In this document: positions 13,501 to 25,500 of the stretch, one piece after another
Layout of the letters: each line of letters starts with the position of its first letter
How positions within the stretch are numbered: the first letter of the stretch is position 1
NCBI GenBank assembly: GCA_949825025.1
Contig: OX463788.1
Location: 23,447,069 to 23,511,068, forward strand
DNA: 64,000 bases
From: Siphlonurus alternatus
Lineage: Eukaryota; Arthropoda; Insecta; Ephemeroptera; Siphlonuridae
Direction: 5' to 3'
Notes under the pieces: generated by a model
The model's database searches: none
The model's input: only the letters and a program-made list of their open reading frames with translations
Told to the model about the DNA's origin: nothing
Program-made: the position numbers and the translations under genes

Positions 13501-16500
13501 CGGGTTTCACCATGAAGGCCAGGTGTGACTTGACGGGACTTTTTTTTGTGGGTTGATATAGGTCATAGGAACATATGGGCGAAGTTTCCGTTAGCAACTA
13601 ATTTTTTCCACCTTCTCCATATACTTTTGCATTTCACTCCTGGACTAAATGTTTATGAAAGCTAGACAATATTGATGGTGAAATTTAATGCAATTTAGCA
13701 TATTTAAGAGGATAGAATATTCTCAGGCAACTTGTTACTTTCAAATGATTTAACAGAATAAAATTCCTTCATAATTAGAACTTTTTTCAGAGTAGCTCGT
13801 AACAATTTACAATTGTCAATCTCCTTTAGACATTTTGGCAAAAATTTATATAATTTTGCGGTTTGATACATGGCACAAGTTTTATAAAAATGTGAATTGA
13901 GCTTCTCTGTTGAAACATTAGATTTATTTCTTGTGTTGTAATTATGATAGTTATCATTTTGTACATAGAAATTTGGATGAGATTTTTTAAAAGAAGCACA
14001 ATTCAAAATATAAATGGATGGAAGTGTCAACATATTATGGTTTTTAAATTGAGATGAACAGGTTTGTTTTTTTGGAAGTCTTAAAATAGTGCCTAATGAT
14101 CTCTTTTGCAGAACAAAACATCTATTTAGGAGATCAGCTTTACTACCCCAATTAATGATTCCATATGATAAATGGGGATAAATATAGGCATAATATATGG
14201 AAAAGAGAGTTTCAATTGATACACGGTCTCTGATAGTATATAACATGGAATTTGCTGAGTTAATTTTTTTATATATTGAATTTATATGTGTGTTCCAATC
14301 TAATCATTCATTAATATGTAAACCAAAGAATTTAACATTAACTGACCTTTTTATTGTTTCATTGAAAATATGAAATAAGTAGCTATGAGTTGGAATCTGC
14401 CTAGGGGAATGAAACTGAATAAATTCTGTTTTAGCTACATTGAGCATGAGACGATTATCGTAACACCATGATTGAACTTCTTTTATGGTAGTTTTAGTTT
14501 TATGAATTAGTTCCTCTTCAGACTCGGCAGTAATAATAGCTGTGGTATCATCAGCGTATTTTACTAATTTTGCACATGTTACATAATCGGGTAGGTCATA
14601 TATACCTGATTATTGCTTATAGCCTCACAGCCAGCTCATATTACAAAGTCTCCAAGTGGAGGATGTTAAGGGAAGTTGCCCAATATTCCTATATTCTGCA
14701 GCTGAGTAGGAAACTCTGGTTTATAAAATCTCCTTAAAAGTAGAGGGTGTATCAGCTGATGTCAAAAAATGAAAACTGAGTTAGTATTTTTTTAAAATAG
14801 TTCCAGTGCTCCTACATATGGAACCGAAATCAAAAAAATTCCATCTCACATAGGTTCTCCAGAAAAAAATTCCCAAGTCAGAGTGAATGTTTCGCTTAAC
14901 ATGGGGCCTTACCTAAAAATGACTCGAATATCTAAAAAAATTACACCGTTAGGTGGTATGAAAAAAATATGACAATGTTCTATGACCCAAGCTTTAACAG
15001 AAAAACAAATAAAATAATATTCGCTCGATTCCATTTTTCCGTAAAAAAAAAAAAACAAAAAAAAATCCATGTTAATTCCCATAAAAGTTTTTCGTAATTT
15101 TATGATGGAAAAATGGATTCGAGAACATACGTTTTTTTAACAACTTTTGGTTAAAGCTCGAGCCATAGAACATGGCTATATTTTTTTCATACCACCTAAC
15201 GGTGTATTTTTTTCGAGATATTCAAGGTTGTTTTTTCAGGTTAGGCCCCATGTTAAATGACGAGTTCTCTCTGACTTTGGAATTATTTCTGGAGAACCTA
15301 TGTGAGATGGAATCTTTTGAATTTTGGTTCCATATGTAGGAGCACTGGAGCTATTTTAAAAAAATACTAACTCATTTTTTTTTTGTCTTTTTTGAAGTAG
15401 ACCCATTACTTTAAAGAACTGGTGTCTTTATCTCTGCTAACATTAACCTATATTAACTATGTTAGATTATAAGCATAGTAGTTATAATGAAAAATGTCTA
15501 TAATGTATTTACATTAGGATCTTTTTCATTATACAGTATATTATATTATCGATAGGAGAGCTCTTGACTTTGCTAAATTATGTAATAGCCCATCTGCAGC
15601 TGCATCAGAATCTAAAGCTCAAAGATTTATGGAATGTCGTAACAATAATAAATAATATTGTGAAGTATTGTTTTACTTCAAGAAGGTGAACGGCTTAAGC
15701 TTTTGTATTTTGATCAATTTTAAAATAATATCTAACTTATTCTTACCAAAAAAAAAAAAAAAAAAAAAATGCCATCCTATGCCTTCTAGGAGTTTCAGCA
15801 GTGAAGTGTGGCTTATGTCTAGGGGCCGGATCTCCAGTTTTTCCAGTTATACAAATATGTATGCTATATTGATTCTGACTTCAAATGTTCACGAATCATG
15901 AAGTTTCATCGCCAAAAATGCAAAAAACATTGAACTGGAAAAAACTGTTTTTGAAAAGTGAGAACTGTTTCAGTTTTTTCAAGTTTCGTAAACTTTTTCC
16001 AGTTTTTGATAACTGGAAATACAGTTTTGTCTTGCAAAAGCATGTTTTTCGTGATAAAAATTATAATTAAATATTTGCATTTATATTTTTTTCCTCCTCC
16101 ATCTTGACACCATATGGATGGTGTTTTACGAATTTTCTTCACTGCAATGGTACTTTATCAAAATATATTATACAGTATATCATATATTAAAATATAAATA
16201 TTTAAAATATATAGGCATTCTGAATGCTTCTGGGTAATATGCGTCGCAGCCGGAATTGTTGTGCGACTTCACAACTAGCGATGTCATATGGCACTGAAGT
16301 TTACACCTCTCACGTCTATGGATGTTGAACGCTCATTCTCAGTACATAAAAACTTCTTCACGAACAAGCGTTACAACTTCAAAATGACTAATCTTGAGAT
16401 ACAGCTTGTAATTAACTGCTACTTCAACTGCCTTGGATTAAAAATGTAACCCGTCTCAAAATTATTAATAAAAATGTTTTTCCATGAGTCCAAAAATTAT

Positions 16501-19500
16501 TTTTCATTTAAAAAAAAAAAAAAAAAAAACACTAAATTATATTTTTGAGGGTTTAAAAAGGTGAAATTTTTAAAAACTAGAAAAAACTGTTTTTAAGTTA
16601 CTGAACTAGAAGTGAACTGTTTTCAGGAAAATTGAAAACTGTTTTTAGGAAAAAATTAGACTGGATCCAGTGCTGGAAATCACAATTTCAAAAACTGGAA
16701 ATCCGGCCCCTACTTATGTCGTCACATCTGCACATCAAGCAAGCAGCACCCCAAAAACGGTACGCAGATGTGACAACATAAGCCCCACTTCAATGCTGAA
16801 ACTTCTAAAAAGTGTAGGATGGTGTTTTTTTGTTTTTGTTTTTTTTTTTTGGGGGGGGGGGGGGGGGAGGAGGCTGCAATAATAAGTTTGGCGTCATTTA
16901 TAAGTTAAAACAAATATAAAAGCTGAAGCGGTTCCCCTCTTAAATTTAACTCAATTACTTCTAACTTAAATTTTCTTACTTCTAACTTTTTTTAATAGTT
17001 TTTTTTTTTTTTTTTTCTATTCGATTTCTTAAAGTTATGTCACATTTCGAGAAAAATGCTCTAAAGTACTTGTATTAATGTATGCATATAAAACATGGAT
17101 TGCACCACATCTCATTGTTGTAGCCCAACGAGACGTCTGCTTCTCGACAAGTAACATTCAGTGAGGTAGACACCATCATCCCCGCCACCATCATCCCCAG
17201 CAAAGTGAATCTTAATGGTGAAACTGATGATGGGAATAGTGAATTCTCCAGCCCACCTTCAGATGATTCAAGTAAGTAAAATCATCCATGTCATGAGTTG
17301 ACAGTTTGTTTTTTTTTGTTTTGTTTTTTTCCAGAACACAATTTATTTAAATCAATCTCTTACAAAACTGGATAAATTATATCAAGTTCAACTACATAAT
17401 CAATTCACTACTTGAAGCAATTTTAGGTTGTTGATTGCTGTCTCTCAAGAGTTGAGTTTAATTTATAAAATTCAAACACTTTATAAATTATTTTGTGAAT
17501 CATCTAGATTATCATAATTATATTAGACACAGTCAAAGTTTACATTAATGATTTATAAATATAAAAAGGTTATTCAAATGATGCAAATGTGATTGTTATA
17601 GCTTAAAGTAAAATGATAAATGATAAAAAAAAATCCGTAAAGTTTCTTTTTTTTTTATTATTATTATTTAAAGAGGTTGTTCCAAACATTATAAATCAGA
17701 ATCTGAAATCGAGTCTGGTTCTGAAATTGAAGTTGTTCTTTGGAAAAATTCTGAGCATTTGGAGCTAAAAATTAGGTCTGTTTGTAAACCCTGCTCGAAG
17801 TACTCTAAGCAGCTGCTCCATGGCTTACGAACAAAAACTGTGACATCATTTAATTGCACTGCACCGCCTACCCCACGCTCTGAGCTGGTGTGGGCAGAGC
17901 ACGCCTAGGTGTTCTCCGAGCAAGGCTTACGGATAGACCTAGTTTCATTGAATCGGCCATTTTCAAAGATTAAGCTTGAAAAAAATGTGTATTTTTAAAT
18001 CTATGTTTATTTTATTTCGCAGTACCCATTAAAAAGTGTTAAAAAAAAACTAATTAAAATTAACGGTGTAACATTGTATGAAAAATCAAAAAGTGCCATA
18101 ACATTTTTTACCTCTTCAGACATGTTGTACCAAAAATTCTGTTAAAATATCAATAACGTATGCAAACATATCCTTCCTTTCAAAAGTACCGGCCAAGCCC
18201 AGCGGCACAAGGGATCTTGTGCAGCTCGTGAAGAGTCTGTAAAATTCTTGCAATTCAAATGAGCGAATCAGTATCAATGCCAGCTCTCACCCACCTCCAA
18301 GCTCCATGACGTGCCTCTCACAAGATAACAATGTTGCCATATAATAATAAATAATTTGCATGATTTAAAAAACATGAAAATCTAATTGAAGTGTTTACAG
18401 GGAGTTACATAAAAGTTATATACCTGAAAATTTTATTTAGAGGTGTAATTACGTATATTTTACATGTAATATTGAACTCAATCATTTTACTTTGATGCAC
18501 TAAACAATACAATTTCATCAAAATCCAACATTTCTGAACTCTGAAATGCATAATTTCTTGAGTATGTTTTTGTTTTTCATATTTTAGGCGAGGAGAATCT
18601 ACCTATATCAAAGTTACAGGCTGCTTTCCAGCCTACATGTACACCTAAGCATCTTACACACCGCATTATGGTATGACAACAACTTTGAAAAAATTATTAC
18701 TTACTTTGATGTCACGTGTTTGCTCACCACAATCATCCATAATGGACAACCTGCTTTTTTTTTTTTTTTTTTTTAAGTGCATATTTGGAGAAAGGACCTC
18801 AAGTATCATCAATTTTGTTTAAATTTTTGTGAACTCTCTAACACCTTATATAGTTAATTAATACAAGTTGTGATTCTTTAACATCAGGCTCCAAAACTCT
18901 GTGTCATCATATTCATGCAAATATTGAACTCTCAAGCATATAAATACAGCAGTTGTTACATGGCTATGGCATAACAGAGTCTTTACTCTCAAATTTGAGA
19001 GTCTGGAATAAAAATAAATAATAGAATAAACAACTCTAGGTCCTCTATCCAAATTTGCAATAAAAAATTTTCATAGTCCATTTAGTTACTCTGGAAGAAT
19101 GCTTCCCTGTTTTCTTAAAAAATGTTTGGACTTCTGTCAACAGTTTAATTACAATATTTTATGGGGAGCATTCACAAAGCACTTAAACCCCAACTTTAGC
19201 CCCAAGTTTTATTCCTGGTACTAAACATGGTGCTAAACCAGGAGCTAACCATGTTTAGCTCCTAGTTTAGCACCATGTTTAGTATCAGGGATAAAACTTG
19301 GGGCTAAAGTTAGGGTTAAAGTGCTTTGTGAATGCCCCCCTATACTTATTATATCCATTGTGAATATGAAATTAAAGAAGAATGAAACTTTTTCAAAATG
19401 TGTTTTAAAGCTGTTTTCAACAATTTAAAACAATTCAGTTAGATCATTTTCAATGACAATTCATTAAATAGTGAGTTGTTTTACTTTTCCATGAAAAAAA

Positions 19501-22500
19501 ATATATATATAGATGACTATATAGCAGGGATCGGATGCAGATGCAAGATGCACACGGATGCGCAAAAATGGGCTTGCATCCGCATCCGTGCATCCCAGAT
19601 GCACAGGAAAAAATGAATGCATCCGGATGCGCATCCCAGATGCACGGGGAAAAATGAATGCATCCGGATGCGCATCCCAGATGCATGAAAAATAAATTTG
19701 CATCCGGATGCGCATCCACGGATGCACGAAAAATAAATTTGCATCCATTTAACACTTTTTTTTCTCTTTTTTATCAGGTTTTTTACTAATTGCCTCTAAA
19801 TAAATCTTTAACACGAGGCATATTTTTTAACTTTATTTGCCACTTGTCGTTTAAAAATTACAAGAAACAAAGTGTATTATAAAAACCAAAGATCGGATGC
19901 AGATGCAAGATGCACACGGATGCGCAAAAATGGGCTTGCATCCGCATCCGTGCATCCCAGATGCACGGGAAAAAATTAATGCATCCGGATGCGCATCTCA
20001 GATGCATGGAAAATAAATTTGCATCCGGATGCGCATCCCAGATGCATGAAAAATAAATTTGCATCTGGATGCGCATCCATGGATGCACGAAAAATTAATT
20101 TGCATCCGGATGCGCATCCATGGATGCACGAAAAATTAATTTGCATCCGGATGCGCATCTCGGATGCACGAAAAAAACGCGTGCATCCGGTCCCTGCTAT
20201 ATAGTTAGCCAGAGCTCATCTAGAGCTCACACAAATTTGTAAATTAAAAAAATGTTGATAAATTATTTCCACAACAATCGCCGAAATTTAAATTTCTGAG
20301 TAAGGTCAATTAAGCAATGTCATTAGTGAGGCAATATACAAAAACTTAAGCTCCCCTCACAAATTCAGTTGTACCACCTCTCAGATGCTGTTGCCACGCT
20401 AGACTCTGTACCTCAAATTTGGGAGTTCACAATGAAAATCTTATCAGTGCTGTCTCTATCAATGATTTATTTTTGGCATGTTATGTTCTCACCATTTTTG
20501 TGCTTCACCTTGATAGTAAAAATTGAGATGGTTAAGTAAAACCATTGTTTCAAAATATATTAGCATGCTCTTTTAAAAAGAACTATATTAACATTACACT
20601 TATTTAATTCTTTCTTCAAAGAAAGCATATTCATAGTATTATTGATGCAGTGAAACATAATTTCGCACAAAAAAAAAAACACTCCCCTCCCATCCTTTCT
20701 TGACTTCCGTAAGGCATTTAAAAAATGATATGGCCCAAAGTACACCAAAAATACAGTGAAAAACAAAGTGGTCTTCAAAAATCCATGAAACTTATATATG
20801 ATGGACATGTCACCTCATCAAAGAATACCCTAATTTTTGTTTTTGAAATTTTGATTTTTTTCCCGGAAATTTGGGTATGTGAAGTTCCGCTTGGTATCCT
20901 TGTTTTTTATGCTGACGACGGGCATAACTTTTTTTTCTATGGCAGCTATCTACAAATTTCTTATACTTTTTTGATGCCAAGAATATGCTCTTTTTGGGAA
21001 AAAATACTGCATTTTTGTGAATATCATTAATTTTTCCGTTTTTTTTTTTCAAACAGGACATTTTCAAAAAAAAGAAAAACCCACTTTTTTTTTCTTTAAA
21101 TTCGAGTTTTCAATAAAGGACAATGTTTATTAAAATAAAATGCAAAGTTTACGAGGTGCAATTCATAACTTTTTTTTCTATGAATTTTTGAAGTTGACAC
21201 TCTCGCTCCTCCCTCGAGCGTGCGGCTAATAGCGATTTTGCCACCCGGCGCGGCCGATGCTGCTGCAGCAGTACATAGTAGTTCCTTTGTTCTTTAAGTG
21301 ATTTTCATAGATATAGAACCTTGGAGATGCATATACAGTTCATCCAATATAAAATTACGACCGGAAGTGGCAGCATTTTGGCCTTACTAAACACATTGCA
21401 TTATAATTTTGAACTTTCTAATATTATATTATTATATTTTCTCCCTTTAAATTTTGAGACTAATCATAATATAAAAAAATAAGATGACGAAAGGAATTGA
21501 TCCTGACACTTCCGAGAGTAATCAACATTCGATAAACTGTACAGTAGAATTAATAAACCGCCGAGAAGCTTTGCTTTTGCCATCAAATTTTACCGACTTT
21601 TTACAAGCAGTGTTGTGAAATAATTATTACTCTTCTAGCGAGAGAGAAATTTTACTGGTTTACAATTCATCGATGTAATGTGTTAATTAAGTAAAAAACA
21701 ATTAATTTTTTATTCGACATTGATATAATCATTATGTGGCACAAATAAATAGGGCAGGTATTATTTTTTTACAAGATTATAACCCCATGAGCTTGGAGCT
21801 CGAGCATGCAGGTTATGGGTATAAAACTATAAAGGATAAAGGAGGGAATGGATGATGGCCAAGGCCTGTTACGTGTCCTAGTATTCACTGAGAAGAGACT
21901 GAGGGAACCGTGGAAAACGAAAACCTCCAGTCAGAACAAAGACTTCTATTTTTCTTATCAATGGATCTACTGATGATGTCCAATGCCTATGGAACCACAT
22001 ATAAATACTCACTGCACTGGATGGAAAGCTATATATTTGAATTTACCCCAGGGATGGAGTCACGTAATTTTTACTTCAAACGGTCACCTTCAAAGTACTA
22101 CAACGCTTGATGTAGATTGAAGATACATGTAGGAGTGCAGAATTATAATCCATTATCTCCATTATTTGTGCCACATAATGATTATCAATGTCGAATAAAA
22201 AATTAATAGTTTGTTACTTAATTAATACATTACATCGATGAATTGTAAACCAGTAAAATTTCTCTCTCGCTAGAAGAGTAATAATTATTTCACAACACTG
22301 CTTGTAAAAAGTCGGTAAAATTTGATGGCAAAAGCAAAGCTTCTCGGCCGTTTATTACTTCTACTGTACAGTTTATCGAATGTTGATTACTCTCGGAAGT
22401 GTCAGGATCAATTCCTTTCGTCATCTTATTTTTTTATATTTTGATTAGTCTCAAAATTTAAAGGGAGAAAATATAATATTAGAAAGTTCAATATTATAAT

Positions 22501-25500
22501 GCAATGTGTTTAGTAAGGCCAAAATGCTGCCACTTCCGGTCGTAATTTTATATTGGATGAACTGTATATGCATCTCCAAGGTTCTATATCTATAAAAATC
22601 ACTGAAAGAACAAAGGAACTACTATGTACTGCTGCAGCAGCATCGGCCGCGCCGGGTGGCAAAATCGCTATTAGCCGCACGCTCGAGGGAGGAGCGAGAG
22701 TGTCAATTTCAAAAATTCATAGAAAAAAAAGTTATGAATTGCACCTCGTAAACTTTGCATTTTATTTTAATAAACATTGTCCTTTATTGAAAACTCGAAT
22801 TTAAAGAAAAAAAAAAGTGGGTTTTTCTTTTTTTTGAAAATGTCCTGTTTTGAAAAAAAAACGGAAAAATTAATGATATTCACAAAAATGCAGTATTTTT
22901 TCCCAAAAAGAGCATATTCTTGGCATCAAAAAAGTATAAGAAATTTGTAGATAGCTGCCATAGAAAAAAAGTTATGCCCGTCGTCAGCATAAAAAACAAG
23001 GATACCAAGCGGAACTTCACATACCCAAATTTCCGGGAAAAAAATCAAAATTTCAAAAACAAAAATTAGGGTATTCTTTGATGAGGTGACATGTCCATCA
23101 TATATAAGTTTCATGGATTTTTGAAGACCACTTTGTTTTTCACTGTTTTTTTGGTGTACAAAATATATGTCAATATATATATTTATATATATATATATAT
23201 ATGGTGTATATGTCAATTACATATGCTTGCCACAGGAAAAATTTAAAATTAGTTGGAAGAAATTTAAAGCACATGCTGGAATTAGCTGCAACTTTCAACT
23301 TTTTCCTGTATCTCATATGGCAATGGTACAATTTTTTTTTTTTTTTTTTTTAACGCTTTAAACTAAAAATAACTGCTTGAAAGAGGGGTTGAATGGCATT
23401 TCTTTTATTCCAAAATTGCAATTTTTGCATCACCATTGCCTGAAATAATAAAAGTGGAAGCCATTCCCCTCCTTTTAACATTCAAGCTAGTTTTTTATAG
23501 CTCTTCTCTTAAATGTTTTCTTCTTTTTCCAGGTGTGGAATCAAATTGGAATTGTGACTGAGATTAATGATGATCGAAGGCAACAGGTCTTCGTGCAGTT
23601 TCACGACTCATCAACTCACTATTCATTTGCCGAAAACAATGAACTAGAACACAACATGGCTGCCCTCACTAAAGATGTGTTGCTGCTCACGGGTGACAAG
23701 CCAGATTCAGATACTGGAAGGTTAGTAATGTTGCAGATACACTGTAATATATATATCATGTACATAATATGTAACATAACATTAAAGGAGGGGACCAGCT
23801 TCAGCTTTTATATTTTTATCACTTTATAAATACTCATTTTTGCACCCAAAAAAAAAAAAAAAAAAAAACATTTTCACCCTACGAGTTCTAAGAGTTTCAT
23901 AAGCGAAGTGGGGATTTATGCGCGTGAAAACAGAAGCCTCACTTTCCTCTGCGTCATTTTTGAAATGTCAACTGTCAGGACAGGCTCAAACTCCTAGAAG
24001 GCGAAAGGTGATGACATTCTTTTTTTATGCCCTAATAAGTTTGACAATATTTTTAAATTCATAAAAATATAAAAGCTGAAGTTGTTCCCCTCCTTTAATA
24101 CATGGAAAATAATTATATTGCTTAGTTACTATGCTATTTTTCAAAACAAGCAAAATAAGTAGGAACTGCATTCCCCACCACACCACGAAATCAACTTGTC
24201 CATGAGAAAAAAATCCAAAGTCCAAGTTAAGACTCTGCATCACCTCTAGGAAGCTCCTATGCTTCTCTATGCTATCCGCAATGTTGATCGTTTTATTCAA
24301 CCAAAAAGCGCATGTACGTGGGAGTTACATTAAAAAAAAGCTCAGTTATCGGACTATTGCACATCGTCTTCTTATTTCTTTAATTTTAATCATAATCTTT
24401 TGTAATTGCAGTTTTAAAATTTCGATTTTGGAAATTTTAACTTTCAAATAAAAACTAAATGTCTTTGCATTTTTTTTTTTTACGAATTGTTTTACATAAT
24501 GCATAAGTTAATTTTATTTTCTTTAATGCTAGTTAAATGATTTTTCTATGAAAGTTATGTATTCATTAAATTAATCAACGTTACGAACCTCATATTTGTT
24601 ACAACTTAACAAAAAAAAGTTTGTAACAAACAGCGAATACTAGTGGTGAAATTTTGAACTTCTAAGATAGTGTTTCATTAGCAGCAGAAGCAAAAAGGTA
24701 ACGTTAAACGCATGTGCGCGTGAATTCTATACCTGCGAAGGGTAGTCCAGCTACAGCAGCTACCCTCCCGCTCAAACTTTCTCTTTGACTTGCTTCTTGC
24801 TTGATATTTTTTCTTCTCTAACATTTTCAACTGCTGCTTGTTTTACGATCCTTGATTCTCGGTGCCGTCAAACAATTTTTATATTCACGCTGGAAGTAGC
24901 CGGAAATGAGTGGTTTCTCCTTCTTTCTCAAATCTAAATTTTGAGATTTTGCAAAAAGGTGTGTGCTCTTATACTATAAAAAGCTCTGTGCAAAATTTTC
25001 AAATATCAAACGTAAATACATACGTATCACTTCCGGGGACTTTCCGGGGCACTTCCAGTGGGAATGTTGAATTTGATTTGACTGTATTAAGTACATTAAA
25101 ACGTACCTCAATTTTACGAACTTCGATTTAACGAAATTTGCGATTTTACGAAGTATTTTCTCGGTCCCGAATAGTTAGATAGGGAAATGCATGTTAAATA
25201 ACCTTGAATTTACAAAAACTCGATTTTACGAAATAACGAAGTGCTCACATGGTCCCTAGAGAGCATTAACCTCGAGTTTACAAATATATTTGTCATAAAA
25301 ACGACATTTAAAGCGTCTTTAAATGTAAATTACGCGCGCGTCGTAACGTAAAATTTGTGATCGAGAATCGAGATTAATTTTATTTTATAGCGTCAACTCA
25401 TAAGATTTTTTATTTATTAGTCATAAAACAATAACTGATTCATAAAACTTTTATTTGTATGGCAACTGCGTGGTCTAATTCGATGTAAATAAAATCTTAA

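Larger units (their letters stand above)
8359..13649. repeat. Outer palindrome, ~0.7-kb arms, containing a second palindrome
   Basis: Left arm 8359-9345 (including a later SINE) is the inverse of 12965-13649. Landmarks are TTAGTCCAGGA, TTAGTTGCTAACGG, AAACCCGGGTTTGTCCCGG and GATCTATCAGTGCTAGAG. Between the arms sit an independent inner palindrome (9533-11803) and AT-rich loop sequence (11804-12964) with no recognisable gene. Short ORFs within are arm artefacts. Confidence 0.9.
15672..16945. mobile_element. MITE (TIR ...CGCTTCAGCTTTTATATTT) split by a hAT insertion
   Basis: Left end (AACGGCTTAAGCTTTTGTATTTTGA) and inverted right end (GAACCGCTTCAGCTTTTATA) match, with inner arms GGAGTTTCAGCAGTGAAGTG / CACTTCAATGCTGAAAC. 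It interrupts cleanly at the hAT element. A sister copy without a hAT insertion lies at 23782-24098. Right arm has a 17-base G run (about 16851-16867). Confidence 0.75.

Noticed and set aside
19450..20204. Overlapping ORFs of 60-101 codons rich in HPDA, ASGC and CIWDAR on both strands
   Set aside because: They are frames through a ~40-bp self-complementary minisatellite inside a hAT-type element.
20725..23216. ORFs of 96-101 codons in the 20.7-23.2 kb palindrome
   Set aside because: Same sequence read in each arm, with no domain, start context or splice signals. Treated as repeat shadows.
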